A DNA stretch of 64,000 bases from Pseudorasbora parva (taxonomy: Eukaryota > Chordata > Actinopteri > Cypriniformes > Gobionidae): NCBI RefSeq assembly GCF_024679245.1, contig NC_090178.1:32273645-32337644 (forward strand), written 5' to 3'. Position 1 is the stretch's first letter; the number at the start of each line of letters is the position of its first letter. The translations under genes and the position numbers were made by a program. Below are positions 49,579 through 64,000 of this stretch, piece by piece. The notes under the pieces are model-generated. The model saw only the letters and a list, made by a program, of their open reading frames with translations, was not told the DNA's origin and did no database searches.

Positions 49579-51994
49579 TTAAATTAATAAAGTTAAATTT
49601 AAGTATTAGATAACAAAAACTTTTTTTTCATTGTCTAAGTTTAAGATGAAGTACTACAACAAAATTACTAAAACACACACAAATTAAAATGAAACTGAAA
49701 ATATAAACATGAAAGACAATTCAAAATATGAATTAAATATTTAAATATATACATAATACTAAAATAACCATTGTAAATTGCAACAATTTGAAAATAATCA
49801 TAAATGACCTAAATTATATTTCAACACATTGAGATGTATATTGGGTCAATGATGTGACGCTCAGTAATTTATTTCAAAAATACATTTAACATGTAGTCAC
49901 ACATGTACATTGACTTACATATACCTCTTGATGTTCATGTTTTTAATATCTGTATGCAAATTAAAAAACGTCAGAAGCACTGATGTTGGATGTGAAGGCC
50001 TGGCTCGCAGTCTCTGCTCTAGTTCATCCCAAAGGTGTTCTATCGGGTTGAGCTCAGGACTCTGTGCTGGCCAGTCAAGTTCATCCACACTAAACTCGCT
50101 CATCCATGTGTTTATGGACCTTGCTTTGTGCGCAGTCATGGTGGAACAGGAAGGGACCATCCCCAAACTTTTCCCACAAGGAGCATGAAATTTTCCAAAA
50201 TGTATTGGTATGCTGAAGCACTATACGGTGTTGCCTCCAGATTCTTTTATAATAAGATTAAACACCAATTTATTGTTTAAACCTATCTCAGGGAAGAAGA
50301 ACTCCAATACTAATCAATGAAAGTGCAAAAAATGGGTCACATGACACGGGTCCATTTTGTGTCCTGTTTCAGCACATGGGCACAGGTCACATGACTCCAT
50401 ATTTTCTCCAATGAAAAGGGCCTTTTTCACTCATTTCCATCCAGTTAATCACCCACAAAAAATAAGTAAGTAAAGAAGTATTTTCAAGAACTTTACATTA
50501 TATATCATCAAATATTTTAGAGTAAATAACAAAAAAACTGTGTGTTGCCTCAAGGCAACATTGTACCATAATGGAATCACATACCAGACGCACTACGTTG
50601 GATACAAATATAGTATATTTGAAAGGAAAAGAGTTGTAATTCTCTAAATATATTTGCATTTTTGCACAATATTGTAATGCATGTATAAAAATAGTAATAC
50701 ACATACTATAACTGCACATATGATCTGCACATTTTCTATAGCATTTAAAAAATATATAAAACACAACTGATGAGGGTGAGGATGAGTTGTCATGTGATGA
50801 GGAAGATGAGGTCATAGTGACAATCTGGCAGGGAGAGAGTGAGGGTGAGATCAAATATGGAGATGAGGATGAAGATGGATATGACAATTTGATATGATAA
50901 CTTGATGTGATAACTTGAGGTAATAACTTGATGTGATGGCTTGATGTAATGGTTTGGTAATACTTGTGTTCCACGATGGTACAATGTTGCCTGGGAGCAA
51001 CAGCTGAATTTGAAATGTTACTTTTTATTAAATATAAAATTTGTATTACATTATAAACTGGATAAATGTGTTTGTTCAGGTGTCTAGTTAAATAAGTTAA
51101 TGTTTTCAATAAATATATTTATTGTTTCTACATAAAAATGTAAAATGTTTCAATTTGTCCGTTGTGATACAATGTTGCCTTAAGGCAACACACTTTTAAA
51201 AAATAAATAAATACAAAAATTATGAAACTTTTTATTGCTTTTGTTAAAGTGTCCTATTTTAAGCAGGAAAACACCACAACTATTTTTTTCCTCATTGAAA
51301 TCATATTGTGTACCACAGAGGGTTAAGAGTTCCTTTCACTGAAACTAAGGTGCCAAGCACAACCCCTGAAAAACAGCCCACACCATAATCCCCCCTCCAA
51401 CAATCTTTACACTTGGCACAATGCAGTCAGGCAAGTATCGCTCTCCTGGAAAATGCCAAACCCAAATCCCGTCTTCACTGCTCTACAGTTCAGGGACTCT
51501 TCAGATTTGACACTGCATCCAACGCTTTGCATTGCACTTGGTGATGTAAGGCTTGGATGCACCTGCTCGGCCACAGAAACCCATTCCATGAAGCTCTCGA
51601 CTCTCAACGTTCTTTAGGTAATCTGAAGGCCACACAAAGTTTGGAGGTCTGTAGCTATTGACTCTGCTAAAAGTTAGCAACTTTTGCGTACTGTGTGGCC
51701 CAATTGCTTCCACTTTGTTATAATACCACTAACAGTTGACTGTGGAATTTAGTAGTGAGGAAATTTCACAAATGGAATCATTGCACAGGAGACAACCTAT
51801 CACAGGACCACGCTTGAATTCACTGAGCTCCTCCTGAGAGCGATCCATTCTTTCATAAATGTTTGTAGAAGCATTGAAGCAAAGTTTGATAGAAGCAAAG
51901 ACTGCCTATGCACTTGAGTTTATACACCTTGGGCCATGGAAATTATTGGAAAACCTGAATTCAATGATTAAGAGGGGTGTCCCAATTTTTTTGG

Positions 51995-52081
<87 letters not shown>

Positions 52082-52606
52082 GCATACAGTTGCATGTATT
52101 CAATGAGAAGAAAATATTATCATAATTCGATGTTTGTTCTTTCTTAAAAATGGTATAAAACCTCAAGAATCCAACATGAATACAAATATATGAACGTGCC
52201 TTATAAAATTGATTTTTAAAAAGATGCTTCATTTATCATGGACACTGTTGATCATTGACCCTATTATAAACAAATTACCATTAGAATAACTGAACAAATT
52301 AAATAACAGGAACACAATGCAGTGCTTACATACATGAGCATGGCATTTTCCTTTAGCTTTTTTCTTAGCCACACAAACTCGCTGTATCTCCGCCGCACAC
52401 AGGAGCTCTTCTTAGTGAAAGCCAAACTGTTTGTCTAAGTGAATATAAAATATAGAGAATGATCAGGGAGTTTCTTGTTTCACTACTTTATATTCAATAT
52501 ATTTTTCCATTGCACTTACATGTATACAGATTTCATAATCCATGAAGGCATGCCAGAAATCTTCCTTCTGGATGCGAGGGTCCCTCACCCACACGCCAGT
52601 GAATTC
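48855..52606 (-). CDS. snx10: Sorting nexin 10 (PX-domain protein), four coding exons
   Basis: Minus-strand exons 52606-52520, 52434-52334, 49329-49228 and 49065-48855 join in phase, with GT-AG junctions at every step, to 166 residues plus stop. In order they encode [58 protein letters not shown] and [20 protein letters not shown], a single PX domain followed by an acidic tail. The RRRYSEF basic-aromatic motif and the proline-rich loop form the phosphoinositide pocket; the first Arg of RRR corresponds to human Arg51, mutated in osteopetrosis. SNX10 acts on endosomes with V-ATPase in trafficking and osteoclast function. The C-terminus ([13 protein letters not shown]) is shorter than in human SNX10. 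The exon for the extreme N-terminus was not found, but ATG at 52612 in frame could start it. Fish can have snx10a and snx10b; I cannot tell which. Confidence 0.93.
49228..49329 (-). CDS. snx10: snx10 exon: proline-rich PX loop
   Basis: Acceptor AATTGCAG, donor GTAAGT, 102 nt. Encodes [20 protein letters not shown] and then the [11 protein letters not shown] helix. The intron upstream of it carries the Tc1 element at 49960-51998. Confidence 0.93.
49500..49572. repeat. (TA)n microsatellite
   Basis: About 36 TA units in the snx10 intron, downstream of an A-rich run. Confidence 0.95.
49965..51848 (-). pseudogene. Tc1-type transposase pseudogene in the snx10 intron
   Basis: The first part (51848 down to ~51330) shows the N-terminal start, a stop where the first helix ends, and a shifted part with [20 protein letters not shown]. 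The last part (50166-49965) shows [20 protein letters not shown] and the [19 protein letters not shown] end. Stops, frameshifts and a 1.1-kb insertion inactivate it. Confidence 0.85.
50220..51327. mobile_element. piggyBac-like non-autonomous element with palindromic subterminal repeats
   Basis: The Tc1 sequence continues across it (…TATGCTGAAGCA | TTAAGAGTTCC…), which places a TTAA target here. The right end ...CACAGAGGG abuts TTAA (51324-51327); the left end lacks a few bases including its TTAA. The motif GTTGCCTTAAGGCAAC is a perfect palindrome at 51174-51189, is repeated with one change at 50544-50559, and half-sites occur at 50231 and ~50985. An acidic, Asp/Glu-rich remnant on the plus strand (~50768-50890) could be the N-terminal part of a dead transposase. 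Confidence 0.7.
51996..52077. repeat. (TA)n microsatellite at the Tc1 terminus
   Basis: About 41 TA units that begin exactly at the Tc1 end, where the TA target dinucleotide belongs. Confidence 0.95.
52334..52434 (-). CDS. snx10: snx10 exon: RRRYSEF motif of PX
   Basis: Acceptor ACTTAG, donor GTATGT, 101 nt. Encodes [20 protein letters not shown] and on to NAML, ending in phase 2 (AT|A gives Ile across the junction). Confidence 0.93.
52520..52606 (-). CDS. snx10: snx10 exon: start of PX domain
   Basis: 29 codons from [10 protein letters not shown] to DYEICIH, with donor GTAAGT. The acceptor is most likely ATGCAG before GAATTC. Alternatively ATG at 52610-52612 could be an in-frame start (MQEFTG). 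Confidence 0.9.
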
Positions 52607-53536
52607 CTGCATACGTCCAAATGTGGAAAAGACCTCACGTACACTCTCACAAACTCACAGTGACACACAGCCAGTACACTTAGGTTTTAAAAATGGGAAG
52701 AATAAAGAAGGAAGTATTTTCATGAGGCATTGGTCTTGTTGACCAACTGGGGCTGATTCATGGGGACTGTAGACTGGGGAAAAACATCAGAGCTCATTTT
52801 GTGCCTCTGACTGACAGCGGTGCTTCATTTTTACCAGCCACCAGAGACAAAGCAGACTAGCAGTGTCATAAAAAATAAAAGGAGCAGAAAAAAGCAGCTG
52901 GAAAAAATGGTACCATAATCATAATACCTGCATGTTTGAAACAACTAGCAGTACTTAAATAGTTACTCAACTCACTTGTAGCCAGCGCCTGAAATGAACA
53001 TTTGCGAAGCGCCAAATGAGAGTAAGAATCTGCGTTGGCGAGTATATGAAACCGTGTTAATCACCCGTTGGCCGGTAACATTTTTATAAATTGTAACATT
53101 TATAAAATGTATACATTGTTATACAGTTTTATTAAACAATTCTAATATGTTAGAACATGAATGTGAACAAATATGAACAATGCTCGGGTTAGCACTGCAT
53201 TTTTACCAATGTTAAAGCCTTGCCAATTTAAATATTCAAGCCAAGAAGACTTGAAAAGGAACTTAATTAGTTTCTTGCACGCTGTGTGGGAAGTTTTCTG
53301 TGTGCAAACATCCGACGTGTGCGCCCAAAAATCCGCATCTCAGACAGTGCACAAATACGGAATTGAGTTCTTTCAAAATGCCCGTCTTGGCAAGTATCCT
53401 TGTAAACACAACATAGTCAGTTATGTCTTAAGTGAACGTAAACCGTTAAGAAATAAAACGCATGTCTAACAGTATATTGGAGGAGTGCATGCTCTTAAAG
53501 TGACAGCAGCCTAATTATCAGCTGCTGTCTGTGTTA
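52607..53536. other. region upstream of the detected snx10 exons; nothing firm
   Basis: A short 5' exon of snx10 would be expected in or beyond here. One weak candidate, ATG TTC ATT TCA... before GTGAGT at ~52970-53000 (minus), has the wrong phase. No repeat recognised. Confidence 0.4.
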
Positions 53537-54111
53537 TTAAAGGTCCCGTTCTTCGCGTGTTTTCGAAGCTTTGATTATGTTTACAGTGTTCAATATAACA
53601 TGAGTTCATGTTTCGCGTGTAAAAAAACAGTATTTTTCACACAATTTACTTATCTGTACACCACTGTTTCCTCTGTCCTAAAAACAGCCTGACGATTTCC
53701 TTGTTCTATGAAGTCCCTCCTTCAGAAACACGTAACGAGTTCTGATTGGGCCAGCGCTTCCCGTGTTGTGATTGGACAGCAGCTTAGCGGTCCCGCCTCT
53801 TACCATAATGGGGAGATGCAAGCGTTGAATGCGCGCTCTTCTCCACAAGACCACGCCCCCTATTTTGCGTGTTCTTGTGGGCGGGTTAGTCAACAAACGG
53901 TTCTAGTGACGTCATTACATCCCTGCACTTCCTGCTGTAGTCCAAACCGGTTCGCTGTAGGCTTTGAAAGGGAACTTCTGTTAAATAAAATATCTCGCTT
54001 GGCATTAAAATTTGAGCTTTATAATTTTACAGGTATTATTTATGCTCTAACAGCAACATTTCACACTAACTAAAGTTTGAAAGATGGAATCGCGAAGAAC
54101 GGGACCTTTAA
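53537..54111. mobile_element. TTAA-flanked MITE between snx10 and cbx3
   Basis: The termini TTAAAGGTCCCGTTCTTCGC and GCGAAGAACGGGACCTTTAA are perfect inverted repeats with TTAA at 53537-53540 and 54108-54111. The 575-bp element contains several inverted CCAAT boxes (GATTGG) and GC-rich sequence, and no transposase frame. Confidence 0.9.
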
Positions 54112-54433
54112 TGTTAATCATACAACAAAAGACAAAGAACAAACACTCATTGCTCTAGATTGAATAATTCTGATATGGATTAATCTGTTTAATGGCTGGT
54201 TAAAAAAGAAAGTTCTAGGTCCTGCTTGTAGCCATTTTTAAACCACCTGATATTACAAACCGGTTATTTTAAAATTGAGCTAAGCCTTTTGATATTTAAA
54301 AGAATAAACTGGTAAGAAAAGGCTTCTTTATCCATAATGTACCAAAGGTTATTTAATTTTAAACACCTTAAAAGCTGACTGAAATTTAACATGTTTATAA
54401 GAATGATCACAACAATTCTGAGGTAATTTTGTA

Positions 54434-55125
54434 TTTATTCAAAGCACCTATAGAGATCGCTCACTCGAGATTTGATGTTAACAGTGATCTGTACACAAAC
54501 AGGAAGCAAGAAGAGTGAAACTACAAGACAAAAATTTTAAACACAAAACCTCAAACCTAAAGGGCCTACTCCCACTACTGCTATGAAAGTGACACTGACC
54601 AACAAGTGTCAATGTTCACAAAAATGTGATTGTATAGGCTACATTCTAGAATCTGTTTTGTGCAAATCTACGGATTTATACCTGCATGAGCCACACTATA
54701 CTTCCTCAAAGATCACGGGATCCATCACAGTATATCTTCAGTAAGTGCGTAACCAGGGAGTTTATAGAACATTTACACGTCAAACAGTTCCTCTCAAGCA
54801 GGTATTGTACCATCTGTCATCATCTCCTATGTTAAATCACAGTTTAGATCATAGTAACAAAGAGGACAGAAGGATGAGCATCACAAGTGAACTTTCAAAC
54901 AAACAGACCAAGGGATACAACAACATTCGGTTAATAAACCACTTGTACACTACAGTAGCGCTCTAAAACTCCACTCACATTTCTACAGGTTAGTGTGTAA
55001 GGAAGAGCTTCACATTGGGGTGTGGATTCACACGGTACGTCAAACAGTAAACTTATGCCACAGTGTTTGTGTATGTGTAAAGCTGCCAGGAGGTACAGTA
55101 GTATTCACTGCTACATATTTCCCTC
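54434..55125 (-). other. cbx3: cbx3 3'UTR with candidate poly(A) signal
   Basis: Unique sequence continues ~690 nt past the stop to TTTATT at 54434-54439, which is AATAAA on the minus strand. No other gene feature intervenes. Confidence 0.55.
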
Positions 55126-55243
55126 TCACTGCTCGTCTTCGCCATGCCAGGTCAGCTTGTCCTCGTAAAAGCGGATTACCATCTGGGGCCACTTTTTACT
55201 GGCCTCCCCGGCTGACAGTAAAGCTACCTCATCTGTGTTTTTC
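55126..55243 (-). CDS. cbx3: cbx3 last coding exon: end of chromoshadow domain
   Basis: Acceptor CATCTCAG, then [20 protein letters not shown] and [18 protein letters not shown], ending TGA at 55128-55126. Confidence 0.95.
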
Positions 55244-55707
55244 CTGAGATGGAAATAAAGAAATAACGTTAATAGACAAACACAGCAAATTAAAAGCACA
55301 TAATCTTCGGCTGCATATTAATATCAACAGAATGTACACTATGCCATCTTTTTGCTGTGGGGATGCTTTTGATCTTTATCTCCATTTGTGTGTTGAAAAA
55401 GAGCATGGACATGAAAGGAATTCCTTGGTCAGTATTAAAACATAAAGCAGTACAGTATTGTTATTGTTAACTAAAACAATTAAAAATGGTTTTCGTTAAA
55501 TTAAATAAAGCTGAAATAAAATTAAATAGAAAAATAAGATGAAAAACTTAAACTTTACAAGTAACTGAAATAAAACTATTAAAAAACAAATAAAAAAACT
55601 AATTGAATTAAAGTTAAATATAAACTAGTGAATTGGTTATTTGCATCCAAAATGAAGTTCATGTCTACATAATATGTGTGTATTGTCTGTATACATACAT
55701 ATATATG

Positions 55708-55743
<36 letters not shown>

Positions 55744-57567
55744 TATATACACATACATAATATAAAAATTATTCTCAGTGTATCTATATACATACAAATA
55801 TTTCCTAAATATACATTGAGTATGTATTTATATACATAATAATTATACACAATACACACATATATTACACACACACACATTATATATACCGTATATAAAC
55901 TAGTATATAATATTATTTAATTAATACTAAAACAACATTGAAACAGTATTGTGCCAATATAATTTTAGATATTATAGTTTTATAGCTAGATATTTAGCTA
56001 TATGACTATATACTGTAGATTTGATTTAATTTTTAGTTATTTTACTACATCATGTTAAAGGAATAGTTCACTTTAAAATTAAAATTCTATCATCCTTTAC
56101 TCAGCCTCAAGTTGCTTCAAACCTGTATGAATTTCTTTCTTCAGCTGAACACAAGGGAAGATATTTTGATGAATGTTAGTAACCAAACAGTTAACTGGAG
56201 CCATTGACTTCCATAGTATTTTTTTTCCAGTTAAGTTTTCCAGTTAAGTAAAGGATGACAGAATTCTCATTTTAAAGTGAACTATCCCTTTAAACCAAGT
56301 CAAAATACGAAATGTTGCTTTGGCAACTAGCTGAAATATTATTTATATTTTTATATTTGACTTTATTTCAAGTTTTCGTTTAGTTAGCTATACTAACCCT
56401 GATATTGTGAAAATATCATCCTCTGACAACAACGTGCTTCTTTTCTAAACAGTTTACCAATTCAGGAAGTGATGTGAAGCAAAAAAGCTACGTTAACATG
56501 AGGTGTGTATGGATGCATGATCTGAGATAAAAATTCCAATGTACTGATTACACAATGTAATAATTTTTTAGAAATATTACCACTTGATGAGGAACATGAG
56601 CTCTCCTTGTTGGTCTGTGCATCCGATGATGCAGTCTGGTTCTGGGTGGCTGGATTGGCCTGCTGGGATCTCAGTGCTGTGATCATCAACCTCCTCATTA
56701 CCTCTCTCAATGAGTTCCTCCTGAGGCAGCTGGTGAGCCTGCATGATTCCAGACACAGAACCAAACTATCATAAAGCCTGACAAGAGGGATAAATAATAT
56801 ATCACATAGCAAGAGCAATACACCTAGGTTTTGGAAACAACTAAAACTCTATACTAAAGGTGAGCAATCCTAGTTCTGGAGAGTCACCCTACCGTGGAGT
56901 TTAGCTCCACCCTGCTTCAACGATCCTGAAAACCTTGATTAGCTGGTTTAGGTGTGTTTAGTTGGAGCTAAACTCTGCAGGAAGGCGGGCAGCCCTCCAG
57001 ATCAAATTATGGGAAGTATTTAGCAGATTGTTATCGCATACATATTGATATTCAGGACTTTGAATGCTGGTCTTGAAACACTGTAGTGCAGTAATACCTG
57101 TAGGAGTAAAAGGAACTGCACATGCCCCTGCAGAGTATATAAATACACTAACCATATCGGCATCTAGTTCAGTTAACTCTTGCTTGGGCTGGACCTCATG
57201 TTTTATAGATTGACACCCCTCTTGATCTGTCTCTCCTGAGACAGTTAGATTTCTGAGAAACTCCTCTATCAGCTCAGGACAATCCAGGTTGTCCTCTGGC
57301 TCCCAGGTATTCTCTGCACTGAGGAGAGTATGACAGACCTGTCATATACACTGGTAGATAGAGATCTATAAAATAAATAGTTGACACACACAGCACAGGC
57401 AACATTGTTCCAGAAACTCACTCTGTAAAGCCTTTCCACTTTAGATAATATTCAACTTTTCCATCGTTGACTCTTCTGAGAATTATTTTTTCCACTGCAA
57501 ACTCTTGGACAACTGTCGTCTCTTCTGCTTTCCTGTTTTTCACATTCTGCTTCTTCCTCATGGTTTC
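55126..57567 (-). CDS. cbx3: Heterochromatin protein 1 family member CBX3, four coding exons
   Basis: Exons 57567-57422 (ATG at 57561), 57318-57153, 56738-56581 and 55243-55126 join in phase to 193 residues. The chromodomain (residues ~20-70) has [40 protein letters not shown] and [11 protein letters not shown]. The cage aromatics appear as Phe21, Trp42 and Phe45, so H3K9me binding should be kept. The chromoshadow domain (~137-189) has [18 protein letters not shown] and [18 protein letters not shown], with the dimer helix and Trp187 intact. NDGKVEY and FTDA are closer to CBX3 than to CBX1/CBX5. The linker (71-136) is acidic and lacks the KRK-type basic hinge. HP1 proteins bind methylated H3K9 and recruit silencing and transcription partners in the nucleus. 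The 5' exon is non-coding (acceptor TTATAG before GAAACCATG). Fish have a- and b-copies, not resolved. Confidence 0.95.
55244..56580 (-). other. cbx3: cbx3 intron with AT-rich sequence and a MITE
   Basis: Contains TA/CA-rich microsatellite sequence at ~55690-55900 and the TTAA MITE at 56055-56293. The Tyr-rich frames here are artefacts. Confidence 0.8.
56055..56293. mobile_element. short TTAA MITE in a cbx3 intron
   Basis: Left TTAAAGGAATAGTTCACTTT and right AAAGTGAACTATCCCTTTAA are inverted repeats, with TTAA at 56055-56058 and 56290-56293. About 239 bp; a cousin of the 38630-39177 family. Confidence 0.9.
56581..56738 (-). CDS. cbx3: cbx3 coding exon 3: acidic linker and start of chromoshadow domain
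   Basis: 158 nt, acceptor CATGCAG, donor GTAATA. Encodes [20 protein letters not shown] and then [19 protein letters not shown]. The donor follows AAGTG, and the Trp codon is completed in the next exon. Confidence 0.95.
57153..57318 (-). CDS. cbx3: cbx3 coding exon 2: second half of chromodomain and linker
   Basis: 166 nt, acceptor CTCCTCAG, donor GTTAGT. Encodes [24 protein letters not shown] and the unusual linker [24 protein letters not shown] fits the psi-K-x-E SUMO consensus. Confidence 0.95.
57422..57561 (-). CDS. cbx3: cbx3 coding exon 1: N-terminus and first half of chromodomain
   Basis: [18 protein letters not shown], then [12 protein letters not shown] up to WKGFT, donor GTGAGT, ending in phase 2. 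The exon itself begins at 57567 after TTATAG, so 57562-57567 is 5'UTR. Confidence 0.95.
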
Positions 57568-58620
57568 CTATAACACGACAAAGTTTCAAAGGCTTACGTA
57601 TTTCAACATCTATTTCAAGGCATTTATATTGTGTTTAGCAGACATATAACTTATAAAATAGGATAATTTTACATGAAGAGTCTTTCTTAATGACAATGAT
57701 TTACATTGTTTGATAGGCCCAGAATAGCAAACTTACATTATAAAATTAGAAAACTTACATTATAATTGAGGTTCAACAATACAGTCGGAGGAATTTGAAA
57801 ATAACTTTCCACTTGAGACGTGTGTATTTTTGCAACTGACATAAAGGAATACAAGGGATTCCTTAAATAAACAATGGCAATATGTCGCTGCCAGTGAAGT
57901 CACCGCTTATATGCATGATGACGTATAATTTCCCACTAGCTAAACTTTCACAGTCACTGACGAAGCAGGTTAATATTATGAATGGTTGTTTGTTGTATTG
58001 AATTACATTCTTTCTACGCCACTGGTGTGAATTTGATAAGTGCGCGTGCCCACCTGCCGATGCCTCACGCGCTATTCTTTTATTCCCACTGCTGGTGATT
58101 AATGCGCGTGCAAATGTTCAGTCTCTGTACAAACAACGCGGTGCATCCACACGGACGATCACAGTGCTGTTCAGTCATCTAGCCTCGTTTACTACGTCGC
58201 CTTCACGATCATGGCTTTACTGTTGTGTTTACATAACTTTTCATGAATGAGTCAAATTAAACATGGCCGATTGGGAGAAGGGGAGGAAGTGGTTTCAAAG
58301 GGAAGAGGTCAGTTCAGGGAAGCCGGGGGAGGAATCCTTAAAGGCGCATCCCGAGAGCAAAACCTGGCTGAATTTCTCAGTTTTTCTCTGACGTTTTTTA
58401 GGGCTGGGTTTAATCTGACACTAGATATTTTAGTGCAGAGCGCGTTCAGGTTTTCCCCTTAGAATTAGACTGCTATAGGTAATTTGGAATAATTTGGAAT
58501 TTGGACATTGGTAACAGTTACCGTTTTGTAAGTTAAAAAAGAAAGTTAATGATTCATTGTATATAGAACCGATTGCTCCTGTTTAGGAAATATGTAGCTA
58601 GCGAAAACACCTACTGTTGT
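57568..58620. other. cbx3 upstream region (5' intron, probable promoter)
   Basis: The non-coding first exon of cbx3 should lie here on the minus strand but I cannot place its ends. 58010-58240 has several CpGs and may hold the promoter. In human, HNRNPA2B1 is divergent from CBX3 at this point; I found no hnrnpa2b1 exon in the window. Confidence 0.45.
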
Positions 58621-58622
58621 GT

Positions 58623-58672
58623 TGACGTCACAAATGTAATATGGTCCAAGGACACTGGAGGGCGCATGCGCC
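58623..58672. promoter_or_regulatory. promoter-like cluster: CRE palindrome and NRF1-like site
   Basis: TGACGTCA at 58623-58630 is a perfect cAMP response element. GGCGCATGCGCC at 58661-58672 is a perfect palindrome containing the NRF1 consensus GCGCATGCGC. CACTGGAGGGCGC between them is CTCF-like (12 of 14). These combine in CpG promoters of housekeeping genes. The transcribed gene is not identified. Confidence 0.5.
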
Positions 58673-58749
58673 ACTCATTTTGTGTGCCTTTAAAAGCAAC
58701 AGCTTCGAGTTCAGTGATTCATTGTTTATCCGTGTAAAATCTATGGTAA

Positions 58750-64000
<5,251 letters not shown>

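Larger units (their letters stand above)
49960..51998 (-). mobile_element. Tc1-type transposon (minus), split by a piggyBac-like insertion
   Basis: The 5' terminus on the minus strand reads from ~51998: AAAAAAATTGGGACACCCC, then CTCTTAATCATTGAATTC. The transposase start is at 51848 ([18 protein letters not shown]). The catalytic end lies at 49965-50166 ([20 protein letters not shown]). The middle is interrupted at 50220-51327 and part of the core is lost. The left TIR beyond ~49960 is not recognisable. It lies within a snx10 intron, antisense to nothing else. Confidence 0.9.

Noticed and set aside
50498..51109. 203-codon minus-strand open frame
   Set aside because: It lies inside the piggyBac-like insertion, overlaps the palindromes, has a low-complexity Ser/Tyr-rich middle and no recognisable domain; the acidic frame is on the opposite strand.
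53537..54111. CpG-rich block considered as the snx10 promoter
   Set aside because: Perfect inverted termini with TTAA on both sides show it is a MITE; promoter use is left only as a hypothesis.

Overview
The window looks like a teleost fish chromosome segment, most likely from a cyprinid (zebrafish/carp relatives). The reasons are spliced vertebrate genes with small GT-AG introns, many Tc1-type, hAT-type and TTAA-target DNA transposons, L2-like LINEs with a typical fish 3' tail, and very long (CA)n, (TA)n and (GA)n microsatellites. Most long open frames are artefacts of microsatellites or decayed transposases; the real genes are short exons that must be read across introns.

Three host genes are supported. 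(1) The last two coding exons and 3'UTR of a SKAP-family adaptor, probably skap2 (+ strand, ~327-9105). (2) A sorting nexin, snx10 (- strand, four coding exons, 48855-52606). (3) An HP1-family chromatin protein, cbx3 (- strand, four coding exons, 55126-57567, 193 aa). SKAP2, SNX10 and CBX3 are neighbours beside HOXA on human 7p15.2 in the same relative order and orientations, and this conserved synteny supports all three names.

Layout: 1-9105 skap2 3' half with an ~8.2 kb intron holding foldback repeats and microsatellites; 9106-48640 a ~39 kb gene-free interval of nested transposons, two tandem arrays of one 51-bp minisatellite, L2 remnants, a solo LTR and a 797-bp palindromic MITE; 48640-57567 snx10 and cbx3, separated by a TTAA-flanked MITE and with a Tc1 element in a snx10 intron; 57568-64000 the cbx3 upstream side, with a CRE plus NRF1-like promoter cluster and some GC-richer unassigned sequence.

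Several insertions can be resolved to the base because the target is known from a second copy or the target-site duplication (TSD) is intact: hAT in the minisatellite (8-bp TSD), solo LTR (5-bp TSD), palindromic MITE (8-bp TSD), two elements with 9-bp TSDs, and a Tc1 copy carrying three later insertions. I see no prokaryotic-style system, CRISPR array, tRNA or rRNA. The most interesting host feature is the cbx3 protein, whose chromodomain and chromoshadow domain are intact while its linker is acidic instead of the usual basic hinge.
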